From positions 1 through 43,004 of the forward strand of contig JAIMJL010000014.1 in the NCBI GenBank assembly GCA_020693225.1: a stretch of DNA of 43,004 nucleotides, given 5' to 3'. The DNA is from Sandarakinorhabdus sp. Its GTDB lineage: Bacteria; Pseudomonadota; Alphaproteobacteria; Sphingomonadales; Sphingomonadaceae. The notes below the pieces were generated by a model. That model saw nothing but the letters and a program-made list of their open reading frames with translations. It ran no database searches and was not told the DNA's origin. This document shows positions 27,202-36,563 of the stretch, in pieces. Position 1 is the first letter of the stretch; each line of letters opens with the position of its first letter. The position numbers and the translations under genes are program-made.

Positions 27202-29202
27202 TTGCGCCTGCCTGTCGCGCTGACCACCGTGTCGCTGGCCGCCATATCCTTGTGCTTTCCGGGGCTGGCCGCCAACGCCGCATCGCCGGACAATGCAGCG
27301 CGCTTCGGTGCCCGCGAGGATATCGAGCAGCTCAGCCTTTCACCCGATGGCACACGGGTCGCTTATGCCATCCCGACGGCGGGTCAGGGTTCCGCACTTT
27401 TCACGATGGCGGTCGGCGATCCGGCAAGTGCCAGAGCGGCCTTCAGGCTGGATGGCAATCCGGAGCGATTGGGACGCTGCAGCTGGGTGTCCAACAGTCG
27501 CCTGGCGTGTCGCGCCTATGGCGTGATGAAAGGCGGTGCCGACACGGCATTCGATCTGCTTCCGTTTACACGCCTTTTTGCGACAGATGCCGACGGCAAG
27601 GCGATGGCCATGCTGAGCCAGCGCAGCAACCCTTACAGCCGCGGCCTTGCGCTCGGTGGAGGCACGGTCATCGATTGGCTGCCAGACGAAGAGGATTCGG
27701 TGCTGATGACCCGGCTGCAGCTGCCGGATGATCGAACCGGCTCTCGCCTCGGTTCGCGGGCAGAAGGCTGGGCGGTCGATCGCCTCAACACCCGCACATT
27801 GAAATCCGTTCGCATGGAGCAGCCGCGCGGGGATGTGGTTGAATATATCAGCGACGGGCGCGGTGCGGTGCGCATTGCAGGTTCCCGCCGCGTTGCAGGG
27901 GCAACCGGGCTCGATACCGCCGTTACCAGCTATTCCTTCCGCAAAAAGGGAGAGCGCGAATGGCTCCCTTTGTCCGAATATGACAGCAGCACGCGTGCGG
28001 GTTTCGATCCGGTTGCCGTCGATCACGACAAGGATGTTGCCTACGGCTTTCGCAAAGTCGATGGCCGAATGGCTCTCGTGCAGGTCGCGCTGGACGGGAC
28101 CAAGGCCGAAAAAATCCTGTATCAGAATCCGGATGTCGACGTCGACGGCCTGATCCGCATTGGCCGCCGCAATCGTGTCGTGGGGGCTTCCTATGCGACT
28201 GACATTCGACAGGCCGTCTATTTCGATGACCGCCTTTCCCGTCTCGGTGGTTCGCTGGCCAAGGCACTTCCGCCCGGCACGCAGATCCGGTTTGTCGATT
28301 CCAGCGTTGACGAAACGAAGCTGCTGATCTGGGCCGGCCGCGATGACGACCCTGGCGTCTACTACATCCTTGATCGCGCCAGCGGCGAACTGAAGACCTT
28401 CCTGGTGGTGCGCCCGAAGCTGGAGGGCATGACGCTCGCAAAGGTGAAGCCGATCCATTTCGCGTCTGCCGACGGCACGAAAATCCCCGGATATCTCACC
28501 TTGCCGCCGGGCAGCTCCGGCAGGAATCTACCTGCGATCGTCTTGCCGCATGGCGGCCCGTCCGCCCGCGATGAATGGGGCTTTGATTGGCTTGCACAAT
28601 TCTATGCCGCGCAGGGCTATGCTGTCATCCAGCCGAATTTTCGCGGATCATCGGGCTTTGGCGACGCCTGGTTTGAAAGGAATGGCTTTCAATCCTGGAA
28701 AACGGCTATCGGCGATGTATCGGATGCCGGTCGGTGGCTGGTCAAGGAAGGCATTGCCGATCCGAACAGGCTTGCTGTCGTCGGCTGGTCATACGGCGGT
28801 TATGCCGCGCTGCAATCAGCTGCCACCTATCCCGATCTGTTCAAGGCTGTTGTTGCCATTGCACCCGTCACGGATCTCGCGGCGCTGAAGGAAGAAGGCC
28901 GCTACTGGTCCAGCTATCGCGTGAATGCGGACTTTATCGGCAGCGGCCCGCACATACGCGAAGGTTCACCGGCGCAAAATGCCGAACGCATCAAGGCGCC
29001 CGTCATGCTGTTTCACGGCGGGATGGATCGCAACGTTGGCATAGGGCAATCGGAATTGATGGCCCGCAAGCTGAAAGACGCCGGTGCCGCGCCCCAGCTT
29101 ATCACGTGGGAGAATCTGGACCATTATCTGGAGGATTCCGAAGCCCGTGCGCGCATGCTGCGCGAAAGCGACGCCTTCCTGCGCAAGGCGATGGGGCTTT
29201 AG
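27202..29202 (+). CDS. Secreted S9-family serine peptidase (TTG start)
   Basis: 666 residues. The start is TTG 27202, supported by AGGAG (27189-27193) 8 bases upstream and by the signal peptide that begins there (MRLPVALTTVSLAAISL..., cleavage probably after ANA). The N-terminal half is propeller-like (SLSPDGTRVAYAI); the C-terminal half is an alpha/beta-hydrolase domain with Ser530 (GWSYGGYAAL), Asp609 (HGGMDRNV) and His641 (ENLDHYLED). It is an S9C-type oligopeptidase, probably periplasmic. Its stop codon TAG is the first three bases of a dispersed repeat. Codon choice looks a little more relaxed in GC than the neighbours, which might hint at a different origin; that impression is not quantified. 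Confidence 0.9.
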   Translation: MRLPVALTTVSLAAISLCFPGLAANAASPDNAARFGAREDIEQLSLSPDGTRVAYAIPTAGQGSALFTMAVGDPASARAAFRLDGNPERLGRCSWVSNSRLACRAYGVMKGGADTAFDLLPFTRLFATDADGKAMAMLSQRSNPYSRGLALGGGTVIDWLPDEEDSVLMTRLQLPDDRTGSRLGSRAEGWAVDRLNTRTLKSVRMEQPRGDVVEYISDGRGAVRIAGSRRVAGATGLDTAVTSYSFRKKGEREWLPLSEYDSSTRAGFDPVAVDHDKDVAYGFRKVDGRMALVQVALDGTKAEKILYQNPDVDVDGLIRIGRRNRVVGASYATDIRQAVYFDDRLSRLGGSLAKALPPGTQIRFVDSSVDETKLLIWAGRDDDPGVYYILDRASGELKTFLVVRPKLEGMTLAKVKPIHFASADGTKIPGYLTLPPGSSGRNLPAIVLPHGGPSARDEWGFDWLAQFYAAQGYAVIQPNFRGSSGFGDAWFERNGFQSWKTAIGDVSDAGRWLVKEGIADPNRLAVVGWSYGGYAALQSAATYPDLFKAVVAIAPVTDLAALKEEGRYWSSYRVNADFIGSGPHIREGSPAQNAERIKAPVMLFHGGMDRNVGIGQSELMARKLKDAGAAPQLITWENLDHYLEDSEARARMLRESDAFLRKAMGL

Positions 29203-29269
29203 AGCGCTTTCCGATCTGGTGCAATCACCAGCATTGGAAACCCATGCGGAAAAACAGGACCATAGAGCG
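29200..29269 (+). repeat. Dispersed alphaproteobacterial-type repeat, copy A
   Basis: About 70 bp beginning TAGAGC and ending ATAGAGCG, with an internal palindrome CTGGTG-CAAT-CACCAG and a conserved CCCATGCGGAAAAACA block. It matches copy B (38061-37992, opposite strand) at about 60 of 70 positions. The leading TAG is the stop codon of the upstream peptidase. Confidence 0.8.
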
Positions 29270-29306
29270 CGATCACCGTGCACGCTGGCCAGCCTCCAGC
29301 CCGGCC

Positions 29307-29449
29307 GTCGGCAAAGCCGGCGAGTCCGGGGGATAGCGAAAGGAGGCAGGATTGCGGGCAAAGCCCGCTCGTCAGTCGTGTCGGCTGTGCCGCACGCTGT
29401 CCGGGCCTGCGCCGAGTCCGCGAATGAGCGCGTGCCGCACTAATCGCGG
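29307..29449. repeat. Composite three-hairpin element (SDR copy)
   Basis: CGGC-AAA-GCCG (29309-29319) followed by GCGAGTCC, then GCGGGC-AAA-GCCCGC (29354-29368), then an imperfect palindrome CCGCGAATGAGCGCG...CACTAATCGCGG (29418-29449). The order and spacing match the elements downstream of groEL (24824-24992), where a terminator is also present. The last palindrome contains the stop codon (29442-29440) of the SDR gene. Confidence 0.5.
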
Positions 29450-30357
29450 CCACCTCCGGCCAGCGCCATCTGGCCTTGCGCGCTCCCGGTTTCCGGCACC
29501 ACTTCGCCTGCGCGGTCCGAAATCTCGGTGAAGCGCGCGGCCACCATTTCCGGGCTCAGCTCGTCTGCGGCCACATGGATGCCGCGGGTCATGGTGACAT
29601 AGGTGCGCTCGAAACCGCCGCCGCCGGCGTTCAGGATCACGTTCGAGGGCGCGTTTTCGCTCACCAGATAAAGCGCCGCCGGGGCCACCGTTTCCGGCCC
29701 CAGCTTCGCCAGCAGTTCCGGCGGCATCAGATCTTCCGTCATGCGCGTGGCGGCCAGCGGGGCCAGCGTGTTGACTCGCACGTTGAATTTCGCGCCTTCC
29801 AGATGCAGCGTTTTCGTGAGCCCCATCAGCCCGGCTTTGGCCGCGCCGTAGTTCGCCTGGCCGAAATTGCCGTAGAGCCCGCTGGATGAACTGGTCATCA
29901 GGATGCGGCCGTAGGTTTGCGCCTTCATCGCATCCCACACCGCCTTGGTGCAGACGGCGGAGCCGATCAGGTGCACCTCTACCAGCAGGCGGAAATCGTC
30001 CAGGCTCATCTTGGAAAAGCTCTTGTCGCGCAGGATGCCGGCGTTGTTGATCAGGATATCCACCCTGCCCCACTTCGCCGTTACCTCCGCCACCATCGCG
30101 TCTACTGCGGCAGCGTCGGTCACATTGGCGCCGTTGGCCATGGCTTCGCCGCCGGCGGCGAGGATTTCATCGACCACGGTTTGCGCGGCAGACAGCGAGC
30201 CGCCCGAGCCATCGCGCGCGCCGCCCAGATCATTCACCACCACTTTCGCGCCGCGGCTGGCCAGCTGCCGCGCATATTCGCGGCCCAATCCGCCGCCTGC
30301 GCCGGTGACGATGGCAACGCGCCCGTCGAAGCGGATGGGATCGATTTGGTGGGTCAT
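29440..30357 (-). CDS. Short-chain dehydrogenase, (3R)-hydroxyacyl-CoA dehydrogenase-like
   Basis: 305 residues; NAD(P)-dependent oxidoreductase. The N-terminal cofactor motif is TGAGGGLG (about 18-25), then NDLGGARDGSG, a segment typical of the peroxisomal multifunctional enzyme 2 / HSD17B4-type SDRs. NNAG (about 113-116) and the catalytic Ser with Tyr-x3-Lys (YGAAK, about 173-177) are present. A C-terminal extension of about 60 residues (GGGGFERTYVTMTRGI onward) is typical of this subfamily. It probably acts on 3-hydroxyacyl-CoA or a related intermediate, but the substrate is not certain. ATG 30357 has GGGAG upstream. The stop codon lies in a repeat element, so the last few residues (GGGRD) may be derived from it. 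Confidence 0.85.
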   Translation of the reverse strand: MTHQIDPIRFDGRVAIVTGAGGGLGREYARQLASRGAKVVVNDLGGARDGSGGSLSAAQTVVDEILAAGGEAMANGANVTDAAAVDAMVAEVTAKWGRVDILINNAGILRDKSFSKMSLDDFRLLVEVHLIGSAVCTKAVWDAMKAQTYGRILMTSSSSGLYGNFGQANYGAAKAGLMGLTKTLHLEGAKFNVRVNTLAPLAATRMTEDLMPPELLAKLGPETVAPAALYLVSENAPSNVILNAGGGGFERTYVTMTRGIHVAADELSPEMVAARFTEISDRAGEVVPETGSAQGQMALAGGGRD

Positions 30358-30410
30358 GCAAGGCTCCCTTTCTGGAAAGCCCGCCTCTTAAATCCAACCA
30401 AGCCTGTCAT

Positions 30411-30426
30411 GCCAGCGAAAGCTGGC
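30411..30426. repeat. REP-like hairpin downstream of phoB
   Basis: GCCAGC-GAAA-GCTGGC, a perfect 6-bp stem closed by a GNRA-type GAAA loop, lies in the 91-base gap between phoB and the SDR gene. It resembles widespread 'CGAAAG' hairpins of sphingomonads. No T-run follows. Confidence 0.4.
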
Positions 30427-30448
30427 AATTTCCCTGAGCGCGATGCAA

Positions 30449-31156
30449 TCAGCTGGCCATCCGCAGGTTGACGTCGCTATCAAGCGCATAGCCGGCCGAG
30501 CGCACCGTGCGGATCAGATCGGGCAGATCATCGCCGTTGATGGCCTTCCGAAGCCTGCGGATGTGCACGTCCACCGTGCGCTGCTCGACATAGACATCGC
30601 GGCCCCACACCGCATCGAGCAGCTGATCACGGCTGAACACCCGGCCGGGATGTTCGAGGAAATGCCGCAGCAGGCGGAACTCGGTTGGCCCGAGCGACAC
30701 CTGCACGCCGTCGCGCACCACCTTGTGCGCGCTGGTATCCATGACGATGCCGGCATAATCCAGATTGCCGCCGGAAAGCGCCGGCCGCAGCCGCCGCAAC
30801 AGCGCCCGCACGCGGGCCACCAGCTCGCGCGGGGAGAAGGGCTTGGTGACATAATCATCGGCACCGGTTTCCAGCCCGCGCACCCGGTCGCCTTCCTCGG
30901 CGCGGGCGGTGAGCATGATGATCGGCAGGCTTGCCGTTTCCGGCGCGCGGCGCAGCCGGCGGCAGACTTCGATGCCGGACAGGTTGGCGATCATCCAGTC
31001 CAGCACCACGACATCGGGCCGCTCTTCCTCGGCCAGCACCAGCGCCTCCTCGCCATCGGGCGTGGTGACGACATCGAACCCCTCCTTGTCGAGGTTGTAG
31101 CGGATCAGCTCCACCAGATTGGCATCATCTTCCACCAGCAGGATCTTCGGGCGCAT
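30449..31156 (-). CDS. phoB: Phosphate regulon response regulator PhoB
   Basis: 235 residues, OmpR/PhoB family. The receiver domain (1-120) has the acidic pocket Glu9-Asp10-Asp11, phosphoacceptor Asp53 (VVVLDWM), Thr83 and Lys105. The C-terminal winged helix (about 135-230) contains LGPTEFRLLRHFLEHPGRVFSR (its first part is the family signature) and TVDVHIRRLRKAI. When phosphorylated by PhoR under phosphate limitation it binds Pho boxes. It is the last gene of the pstSCAB-phoU-phoB run, 10 bases after phoU, so it should be autoinduced from the Pho box upstream of pstS. Confidence 0.96.
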   Translation of the reverse strand: MRPKILLVEDDANLVELIRYNLDKEGFDVVTTPDGEEALVLAEEERPDVVVLDWMIANLSGIEVCRRLRRAPETASLPIIMLTARAEEGDRVRGLETGADDYVTKPFSPRELVARVRALLRRLRPALSGGNLDYAGIVMDTSAHKVVRDGVQVSLGPTEFRLLRHFLEHPGRVFSRDQLLDAVWGRDVYVEQRTVDVHIRRLRKAINGDDLPDLIRTVRSAGYALDSDVNLRMAS

Positions 31157-31166
31157 GGCAGTCTCC

Positions 31167-31886
31167 TCAGCGGTCGGGTGTCGAAATGAAGGCGGTGTGA
31201 TCGGTTTTGGGGCGTTCGGGCAGATATTCGCCGGTGACCGAAAAATGCACCATTTCCGCGATGTTGGTTGCGTGATCGCCGACCCGTTCCAGATTCTTGG
31301 CGATGAACAGCAGGTGGGTGGAAGGCGTGATGTGGTGCGGATTTTCCATCATGTAGGTGAGCAGCGAGCGGAACAGCGAATTATACAGATCATCCACCAC
31401 CTGATCGCGCTGCATCACTTCCATCGCCAGCTCGGGATCGCGATCGACATAGCTGTCCAGCGCGTCGCGGATCATCGTGACCACCACCCGGGCGATTTCC
31501 GGGATGATGACGGCCGGCCCCACCGGCGCTGCGCTGGCCAGCGCCGGCACCCGCTTGGCGATATTCTTGGCATAATCACCAATGCGCTCGATGATCGCCG
31601 ACATTTTCAGCGCCGCCACGATTTCGCGCAGATCATCGGCCATCGGCGAGCGCAGGGCAATGATCGTGACCGCCTGGCGCTCGGCTTCGGCTTCCATGGT
31701 GTCCAGCTCGGCATCGCCGCGCACCACCAGGCTTGCGGCTTCGGTGTCGCGCCGCATCAGGGCATCGACGGCGCCCACGATCTGCGCTTCGGCATGACCG
31801 CCCATCTGGCCGATCAGCGTACGCAGTTGCTCGATCTCCTGATCGAAGCTTTTGACCGTGTGGGCGGAGGGCGTCTGCATGGGCAT
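31167..31886 (-). CDS. phoU: Phosphate signalling protein PhoU
   Basis: 239 residues, all-helical, with two PhoU repeats (about 15-105 and 120-215). Motifs such as VRGDAELDTMEAEAERQAVTI (first repeat core) and ERVGDHATNIAEMVHF (second repeat, with the E/D-rich metal-binding signature ERxGDxxxNIAE) are clear; the first repeat has the matching ERIGDYAKNIAKR. PhoU couples the Pst transporter state to PhoR and keeps the Pho regulon off when phosphate is ample. ATG 31886 follows an AAAAGGA site. It lies 14 bases after pstB and 10 before phoB. Confidence 0.96.
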   Translation of the reverse strand: MPMQTPSAHTVKSFDQEIEQLRTLIGQMGGHAEAQIVGAVDALMRRDTEAASLVVRGDAELDTMEAEAERQAVTIIALRSPMADDLREIVAALKMSAIIERIGDYAKNIAKRVPALASAAPVGPAVIIPEIARVVVTMIRDALDSYVDRDPELAMEVMQRDQVVDDLYNSLFRSLLTYMMENPHHITPSTHLLFIAKNLERVGDHATNIAEMVHFSVTGEYLPERPKTDHTAFISTPDR

Positions 31887-31900
31887 TGTCCTTTTCCGGC

Positions 31901-32719
31901 TCAGCCGTAGCGGCCGGTGATATAGTCCTTGGTGCGCGGCTCGCGCGGGTTGGTGAAGATTTCCCGCGTGTCGCCATATTCCACCAGGCTGCCAAGGTGG
32001 AAAAAGGCCGTCTTCTGGCTGACCCGTGCGGCCTGCTGCATATTATGGGTAACGATCACGATGGCATATTTGCCGCGCAACTCGTCGATCAGCTCCTCGA
32101 TCTTGGCGGTGGCAATCGGGTCCAGCGCCGAGGCCGGCTCGTCCATCAGGATGACTTCGGGGTTCACCGCGATGGCGCGCGCGATGCACAGCCGCTGCTG
32201 CTGGCCGCCCGACAGCGCCGTGCCGGAATCGGCGAGCCGGTCCTTCACCTCATCCCACAGGCCGGCGCGGCGGAGCGATTGTTCGACTACGCCATCCAGA
32301 TCGGCCTTGCTGCGCGCCAGCCCGTGGATGCGCGGGCCATAGGCGACATTTTCGTAGATCGATTTCGGGAAGGGGTTGGGCTTCTGGAACACCATGCCCA
32401 CCCGCGCGCGCAACTGCACCACGTCCATGTCGGGCGCGTAGATATCCTTTCCATCAAGCTGGATCTCGCCGGTGACCCGGGCGCTTGCCACGGTGTCGTT
32501 CATGCGATTGAGGCAGCGCAGGAAGGTGGATTTCCCGCAGCCGGAAGGCCCGATGAAGGCAGTGACATTTTCGGTGGACACATCGATCGAGACACCGCGC
32601 AGGGCCTGGGTTGCGCCATAGGACACAGCGACGTTGCGCGCCGTCATCTTGGGGGCGGCATCCGCCACCGCCTCGCTGCTGCCCAGCGCCGTGCCCACAT
32701 CCATGCTCATCTGGTTCAC
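31901..32719 (-). CDS. pstB: Phosphate ABC transporter ATP-binding protein PstB
   Basis: About 272 residues. Walker [20 protein letters not shown] (about 52-70), signature [27 protein letters not shown] (with Walker B at its end) and the switch His in [13 protein letters not shown] are intact; NRMND after Walker A is typical of PstB. Start choice is uncertain: GTG 32719 has GAGG 7 bases upstream; GTG 32722 and ATGs at 32710 and 32704 are alternatives. The N-terminus has about 25 extra residues before the conserved [11 protein letters not shown]. It overlaps the pstA end and is part of the pst operon. Confidence 0.95.
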   Translation of the reverse strand: MNQMSMDVGTALGSSEAVADAAPKMTARNVAVSYGATQALRGVSIDVSTENVTAFIGPSGCGKSTFLRCLNRMNDTVASARVTGEIQLDGKDIYAPDMDVVQLRARVGMVFQKPNPFPKSIYENVAYGPRIHGLARSKADLDGVVEQSLRRAGLWDEVKDRLADSGTALSGGQQQRLCIARAIAVNPEVILMDEPASALDPIATAKIEELIDELRGKYAIVIVTHNMQQAARVSQKTAFFHLGSLVEYGDTREIFTNPREPRTKDYITGRYG

Positions 32720-34005
32720 CACCGCACCTCGAACTTGTTGCGAAGATAGATTGCCAATCCGTTGATCAGCAGAAGGAAAAGCAGCAGCACGATGATTGCG
32801 CCGGAGGTTTTTTCGACAAAGCCACGCGACACATTATCAGACCAGATGAAAATCTGCACCGGCAGCGCCGTTGCCGGCTGGGTGAAGCCCTGCGGCACCG
32901 AGGTGAGGAAGGCGCGCATGCCGATCATCAGCAGCGGCGCGGTTTCGCCAAGCGCGCGGGCCATGCCGAGAATGGTGCCGGTGAGCATACCCGGCAGGGC
33001 GAGCGGAATGACATGGTGAAACACCACCTGCACCGGGCTGGCGCCGATGCCGAGTGCGGCATCGCGGATCGAGGGCGGCACCGCCTTGATCGCCGCGCGG
33101 CTGGCAATCACGATCACCGGGAAGGTCATCAAGGCCAGAGTGAGCCCGCCGACGATCGGCGCCGAGCGCGGCATATTCAACGTGTTGAGAAAGACCGCAA
33201 GCCCGAGCAGGCCGAAGATAATAGAGGGCACGGCGGCCAGATTGTTGATGCTGACCTCGATGATATCGGTCCAACGGTTCTTGGCGGCGAATTCCTCCAG
33301 ATAGATGGCCGACAGGACGCCGAGCGGAAAACTGATGACCAACGTGATGATCAGCATCAGGAAGCTGCCCTTGAGGGCGCCCCAGATGCCTGCCAGTTCA
33401 GGATCGACCGAGTCCGCGCCGGTGAGGAACAGGGCGTTCAGACCGGTGCGCAGCTTGCCTTCGCTGTTCAACCGCTTCCACAGCGCGATTTCCGTGGCCG
33501 TGACCGGCAGATCGGCGGCGTCGATGGTAAGGTCGAACGCGCCTTTCGCCAGCTGGTCGATGTTGCTGGTGGTGAGCAGCCAGACTGTCTGCGTGGTGCC
33601 GAGGATCGACGGATCTGCCTGCGCCATGTCCCGCAAGGTGAGCCATGCGCCATCGGACACGATGCGCACACCCCGACCGAACTGCGCATCGGAGGCATCG
33701 CCCATGATGCCCTGGAAATTGGCCTTTGCCAGCAGGTTGGGATCGGCCTTGGCGGCGGCGGCGTCCACGCCCAGCCGCGCCGGATCGAAGGTGACTGCCA
33801 TCTGCACTTCGGTGGCGCGGAAGCTGTTCCAGCCAGACGCGACAATCGTGGTCAACAGGAACAGCAGGAAGCCGCCGGCCAGCGCCAGCGCGGCGATGCC
33901 CAGGCCGCGGAACAGCCGTTCCTGCCGATAGCGCCGCCGGATGCGGTTCTGCATCGCGTCCGAGCCCCAGGCGGTCGGTGCGCCGGTTGCCAGCCGCTCA
34001 GTCAT
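32716..34005 (-). CDS. pstA: Phosphate ABC transporter permease PstA (long form)
   Basis: 429 residues, about 140 more than E. coli PstA. A first membrane helix (about 36-56) is followed by an extracytoplasmic-type insert of roughly 140 residues (about 57-200) that precedes the core permease helices. The permease coupling loop is at about 320-345 ([35 protein letters not shown] in full; ALGIGASP is its centre). The extended N-terminal region corresponds to what is seen in many alphaproteobacterial PstA proteins. It overlaps pstC by 8 bases and pstB by a few. Confidence 0.94.
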   Translation of the reverse strand: MTERLATGAPTAWGSDAMQNRIRRRYRQERLFRGLGIAALALAGGFLLFLLTTIVASGWNSFRATEVQMAVTFDPARLGVDAAAAKADPNLLAKANFQGIMGDASDAQFGRGVRIVSDGAWLTLRDMAQADPSILGTTQTVWLLTTSNIDQLAKGAFDLTIDAADLPVTATEIALWKRLNSEGKLRTGLNALFLTGADSVDPELAGIWGALKGSFLMLIITLVISFPLGVLSAIYLEEFAAKNRWTDIIEVSINNLAAVPSIIFGLLGLAVFLNTLNMPRSAPIVGGLTLALMTFPVIVIASRAAIKAVPPSIRDAALGIGASPVQVVFHHVIPLALPGMLTGTILGMARALGETAPLLMIGMRAFLTSVPQGFTQPATALPVQIFIWSDNVSRGFVEKTSGAIIVLLLFLLLINGLAIYLRNKFEVRW

Positions 34006-35398
34006 AGGCCTCCCGATACTTCTTCACCACCGACAGCGCAAAGATGTTGAGCGCCAGCGTGACCAGAAACAAAACCAGCCCCAGCGCGAAGGCCGAGAGG
34101 GTTTTCGCGCTGTCGAACTCCTGGTCGCCGGTGAGCAGGGCGACGATCTGCGCGGTGACCGTGGTGACCGAATTGAAGGGGTTGGCGGTGAGGTTGGCAG
34201 CCATGCCGGCGGCCATCACCACGATCATCGTTTCGCCGATAGCCCGGCTGACGGCCAGCAGCACACCGCCCACGATGCCCGGCAGGGCGGCCGGGATCAG
34301 CACCTTGCGGATGGTTTCCGAAGGGGTTGCCCCCATCGCGAGGCTGCCATCCCGCATCGAGGCGGGCACCGCGGCCAGCGCGTCATCGGCCATCGAGGAT
34401 ACGAACGGGATGATCATCACGCCCATCACCATGCCGGCGGCCAGCGCACTTTCGCTGCTGGCGTCCGAAATCCCGATGGAGAGTGCGAAATCGCGAACCG
34501 CAGGCGCAACCGTGAGGGCGGCGAAGAAGCCATAGACCACCGTGGGCACCCCGGCGAGCACTTCCAGTACCGGCTTGGCCACCTTGCGGAACCCGGCGGC
34601 GGAATATTGCGTGAGGTAGATCGCGGTCATCAGCCCGAGCGGAATCGCAACGATCATGGCGATGATGGCGCCGATGAACACCGTGCCCCAGAACAGCGGC
34701 ACCGCGCCGAAGGCCCCGGACGAGCCGACCTGATCGGCGCGGATGGCGGTTTGCGGCGACCAGTTCAGGCCGAACAGGAACTCCGTTATCGGCACCATCT
34801 GGAAGAAGCGGAAGCTTTCGAAGATGAGGCTGAGCACGATGCCGAAGGTGGTGAGCGTTGCCACCAGCGAGGCCAGGATCAGCAGCCCCATCACCAGCCG
34901 TTCGACGCGGCTGCGGGCGCGGAAATCCGGACGCAGACGGGTCCATCCCCAGAGCGCGCCCATCAGGCCGACCGCAAGGGCTGCGACGCCGAACAGGATG
35001 GCATAGCGCCGCTCCACGGCGACCCAGGCCTTGGCGGCCCCTTCGGCGACCGGGTTGAAGGCGGCTGCATAATCGCCGCGCACCAGCCCGCGCACTTCCG
35101 AAAGGAAGGCCGCCTGATCGAGGCCGGGTTGCGGCCGCGTGCCCTCCGGCAAGCCCGCCAGCACTTCGGCCGCGACGAGACCGTTGCCGGCGAGGCCCCA
35201 GAAGGCCAGCACGACGAGCGCCGGCAGCAGCGCCAATATGGCAACAAAGGCGCCATGATACTGCGGCAGCGAATGCACGGCGCCGATACGGTCTCCGCCG
35301 GGCGCGGCCACGAAGGCCAGCGCCTTGCGCCGGCCGAGCCACCAGGCCAGTACGCCCAGGCCGAAGGCGGCGGCGAACATCGCGCCGATGCCGCTCAT
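33998..35398 (-). CDS. pstC: Phosphate ABC transporter permease PstC (long form)
   Basis: 466 residues, longer than the usual 300-320. The N-terminal half has membrane helices at about 5-20, 50-70 and 130-150 with an intervening polar region (about 75-125), before the core permease domain (from about 175). The coupling loop is VPASMRDGSLAMGATPSETIRKV (centre SLAMGATP). The core shows GTVFIGAIIAMIVAIPLGLMTAIYL, the start of the conserved transporter fold. The extension is common among alphaproteobacterial PstC. It starts by ATGA overlap with pstS. Confidence 0.94.
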   Translation of the reverse strand: MSGIGAMFAAAFGLGVLAWWLGRRKALAFVAAPGGDRIGAVHSLPQYHGAFVAILALLPALVVLAFWGLAGNGLVAAEVLAGLPEGTRPQPGLDQAAFLSEVRGLVRGDYAAAFNPVAEGAAKAWVAVERRYAILFGVAALAVGLMGALWGWTRLRPDFRARSRVERLVMGLLILASLVATLTTFGIVLSLIFESFRFFQMVPITEFLFGLNWSPQTAIRADQVGSSGAFGAVPLFWGTVFIGAIIAMIVAIPLGLMTAIYLTQYSAAGFRKVAKPVLEVLAGVPTVVYGFFAALTVAPAVRDFALSIGISDASSESALAAGMVMGVMIIPFVSSMADDALAAVPASMRDGSLAMGATPSETIRKVLIPAALPGIVGGVLLAVSRAIGETMIVVMAAGMAANLTANPFNSVTTVTAQIVALLTGDQEFDSAKTLSAFALGLVLFLVTLALNIFALSVVKKYREAYD

Positions 35399-36441
35399 GC
35401 CAGATCCTCCGGCGTGAGCGCTCGCAGTTCGGTCGCGTTGCGGCGCTGCTCGATGCGGGTGGCTTCCGCCGCGGGGATGAGGCCGCGGCGCGACAGATAG
35501 CCGCCCGGCCCCCAGGCGCGCTCGCTGGTGTATTCGTCGAGAAATTCGCGCAAGCCCCGGATGGCTTTCACATGCTGCGCCTTCACATAGATGAACATCG
35601 GCCGCGACGCCGGATATTCAAAGGCGGAAATGCTTTCATAGGTCGCTGGAACGCCGTTGATCTTCACATCGCGCAAGGTGTCGAGATTGGCTTCCAGGAA
35701 GCTGAAGCCGAACACGCCGACCGCCACCGGATTGCGGCCGACCTTCTGGACGATCAGATTGTCATTCTCGCCGCCCTCGATGAAATGGCCGTCTTCGCGG
35801 ATCTTGTTGCACAGCGTCTTGAAGCGGGCCTCGTCCGTCTTCTCCAGCGCCTTCATGGCCGGGTCCATCTTGCAGCCCGCCAGCATATAAAGCTCGTTGA
35901 AGGAGTCGCGTGTGCCCGATGTGGGCGGCGGGCCGATCACCTCGATGCGAACGGCGGGCAACGCGGGGTTCACATCGCTCCAAAGCTTTGCTGTTTGTTT
36001 CTGCCCGAACGGCTCGGCGGCGAGCGCCGCATAGACATCGCGCAGCGAGAGATCGAGCGGCACACCCGCCTTGCTTTGCGCGAGCACCAGGCCATCCACG
36101 CCGACCTCGACCTCCACGATGTCGCGGGCGCCGTTCTTCTGGCAATCCGCCAGTTCACCGGCCTTCAGCCGTCGCGAGGCATTGGCGACATCGGGAAAGC
36201 GCGAGCCGAGCCCGGCACAGAACAGCTTGATGCCGCCACCGGTGCCGGTGGATTCGACGATCGGTGCGGTGAATTCCGGATTGTTGCGGTTGAAGTTCTC
36301 GGCAACCGCCGTGGTGAAGGGAAACACCGTGGACGAGCCGACGATGCGAATCTGCGTGCGCGCGTCAGAGCATCCGCCAACTCCGACAAGGCCGAGCAGC
36401 ACAATGGCCAAGGTTCGCATGCCAGCCGGCGTCAGCCTCAC
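35395..36441 (-). CDS. pstS: Phosphate-binding lipoprotein PstS
   Basis: 348 residues; high-affinity phosphate-binding component. GTG 36441 is chosen for a GGGGA site 9 bases upstream; ATG 36420 is an alternative. A signal ending in VGGC suggests lipidation rather than the free periplasmic form of E. coli. The ligand-binding signature IRIVGSSTVFPFTTAVAE and STGTGGGIKLFCAG (phosphate loop), then PPPTSGTRDSFNELYM, are clear. It is the first gene of the pst operon, directly behind the Pho box, so it should be strongly induced by phosphate starvation. Confidence 0.94.
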   Translation of the reverse strand: MRLTPAGMRTLAIVLLGLVGVGGCSDARTQIRIVGSSTVFPFTTAVAENFNRNNPEFTAPIVESTGTGGGIKLFCAGLGSRFPDVANASRRLKAGELADCQKNGARDIVEVEVGVDGLVLAQSKAGVPLDLSLRDVYAALAAEPFGQKQTAKLWSDVNPALPAVRIEVIGPPPTSGTRDSFNELYMLAGCKMDPAMKALEKTDEARFKTLCNKIREDGHFIEGGENDNLIVQKVGRNPVAVGVFGFSFLEANLDTLRDVKINGVPATYESISAFEYPASRPMFIYVKAQHVKAIRGLREFLDEYTSERAWGPGGYLSRRGLIPAAEATRIEQRRNATELRALTPEDLA

Positions 36442-36506
36442 GGTTGGAAATCCCCTTCACCTGTCCCGACGCGCCGGGAATCGGATCGCGCGAAAACATT
36501 GCAAAA

Positions 36507-36518
36507 CCGCTTAGGCGG
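36507..36518 (-). terminator. Weak hairpin between phoR and pstS
   Basis: On the minus strand CCGC-CTAA-GCGG is followed by TTTT. The stem is only 4-5 bp, so at best it is a weak attenuator separating phoR from the pst operon. Confidence 0.25.
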
Positions 36519-36534
36519 CGTTGATGGGGCTTCT

Positions 36535-36563
36535 GTTACAGGAGCATTGCACTTTTATGACAG
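36535..36563 (-). promoter_or_regulatory. Pho box (three PhoB half-sites) upstream of pstS
   Basis: On the minus strand three 7-mers are spaced by exactly 4 bases: CTGTCAT (36563-36557), GTGCAAT (36552-36546) and CTGTAAC (36541-36535). This 11-bp periodicity with CTGTCAT-like repeats is the PhoB-binding signature. It overlaps the last codons of phoR and drives the pstS-led operon. The start codon of pstS is about 94 bases downstream. Confidence 0.85.

Noticed and set aside
27202..29202. Horizontal acquisition of the second S9 peptidase gene
   Set aside because: Slightly different codon impression only; no mobile element, integrase or tRNA is nearby, and the composition was not calculated.
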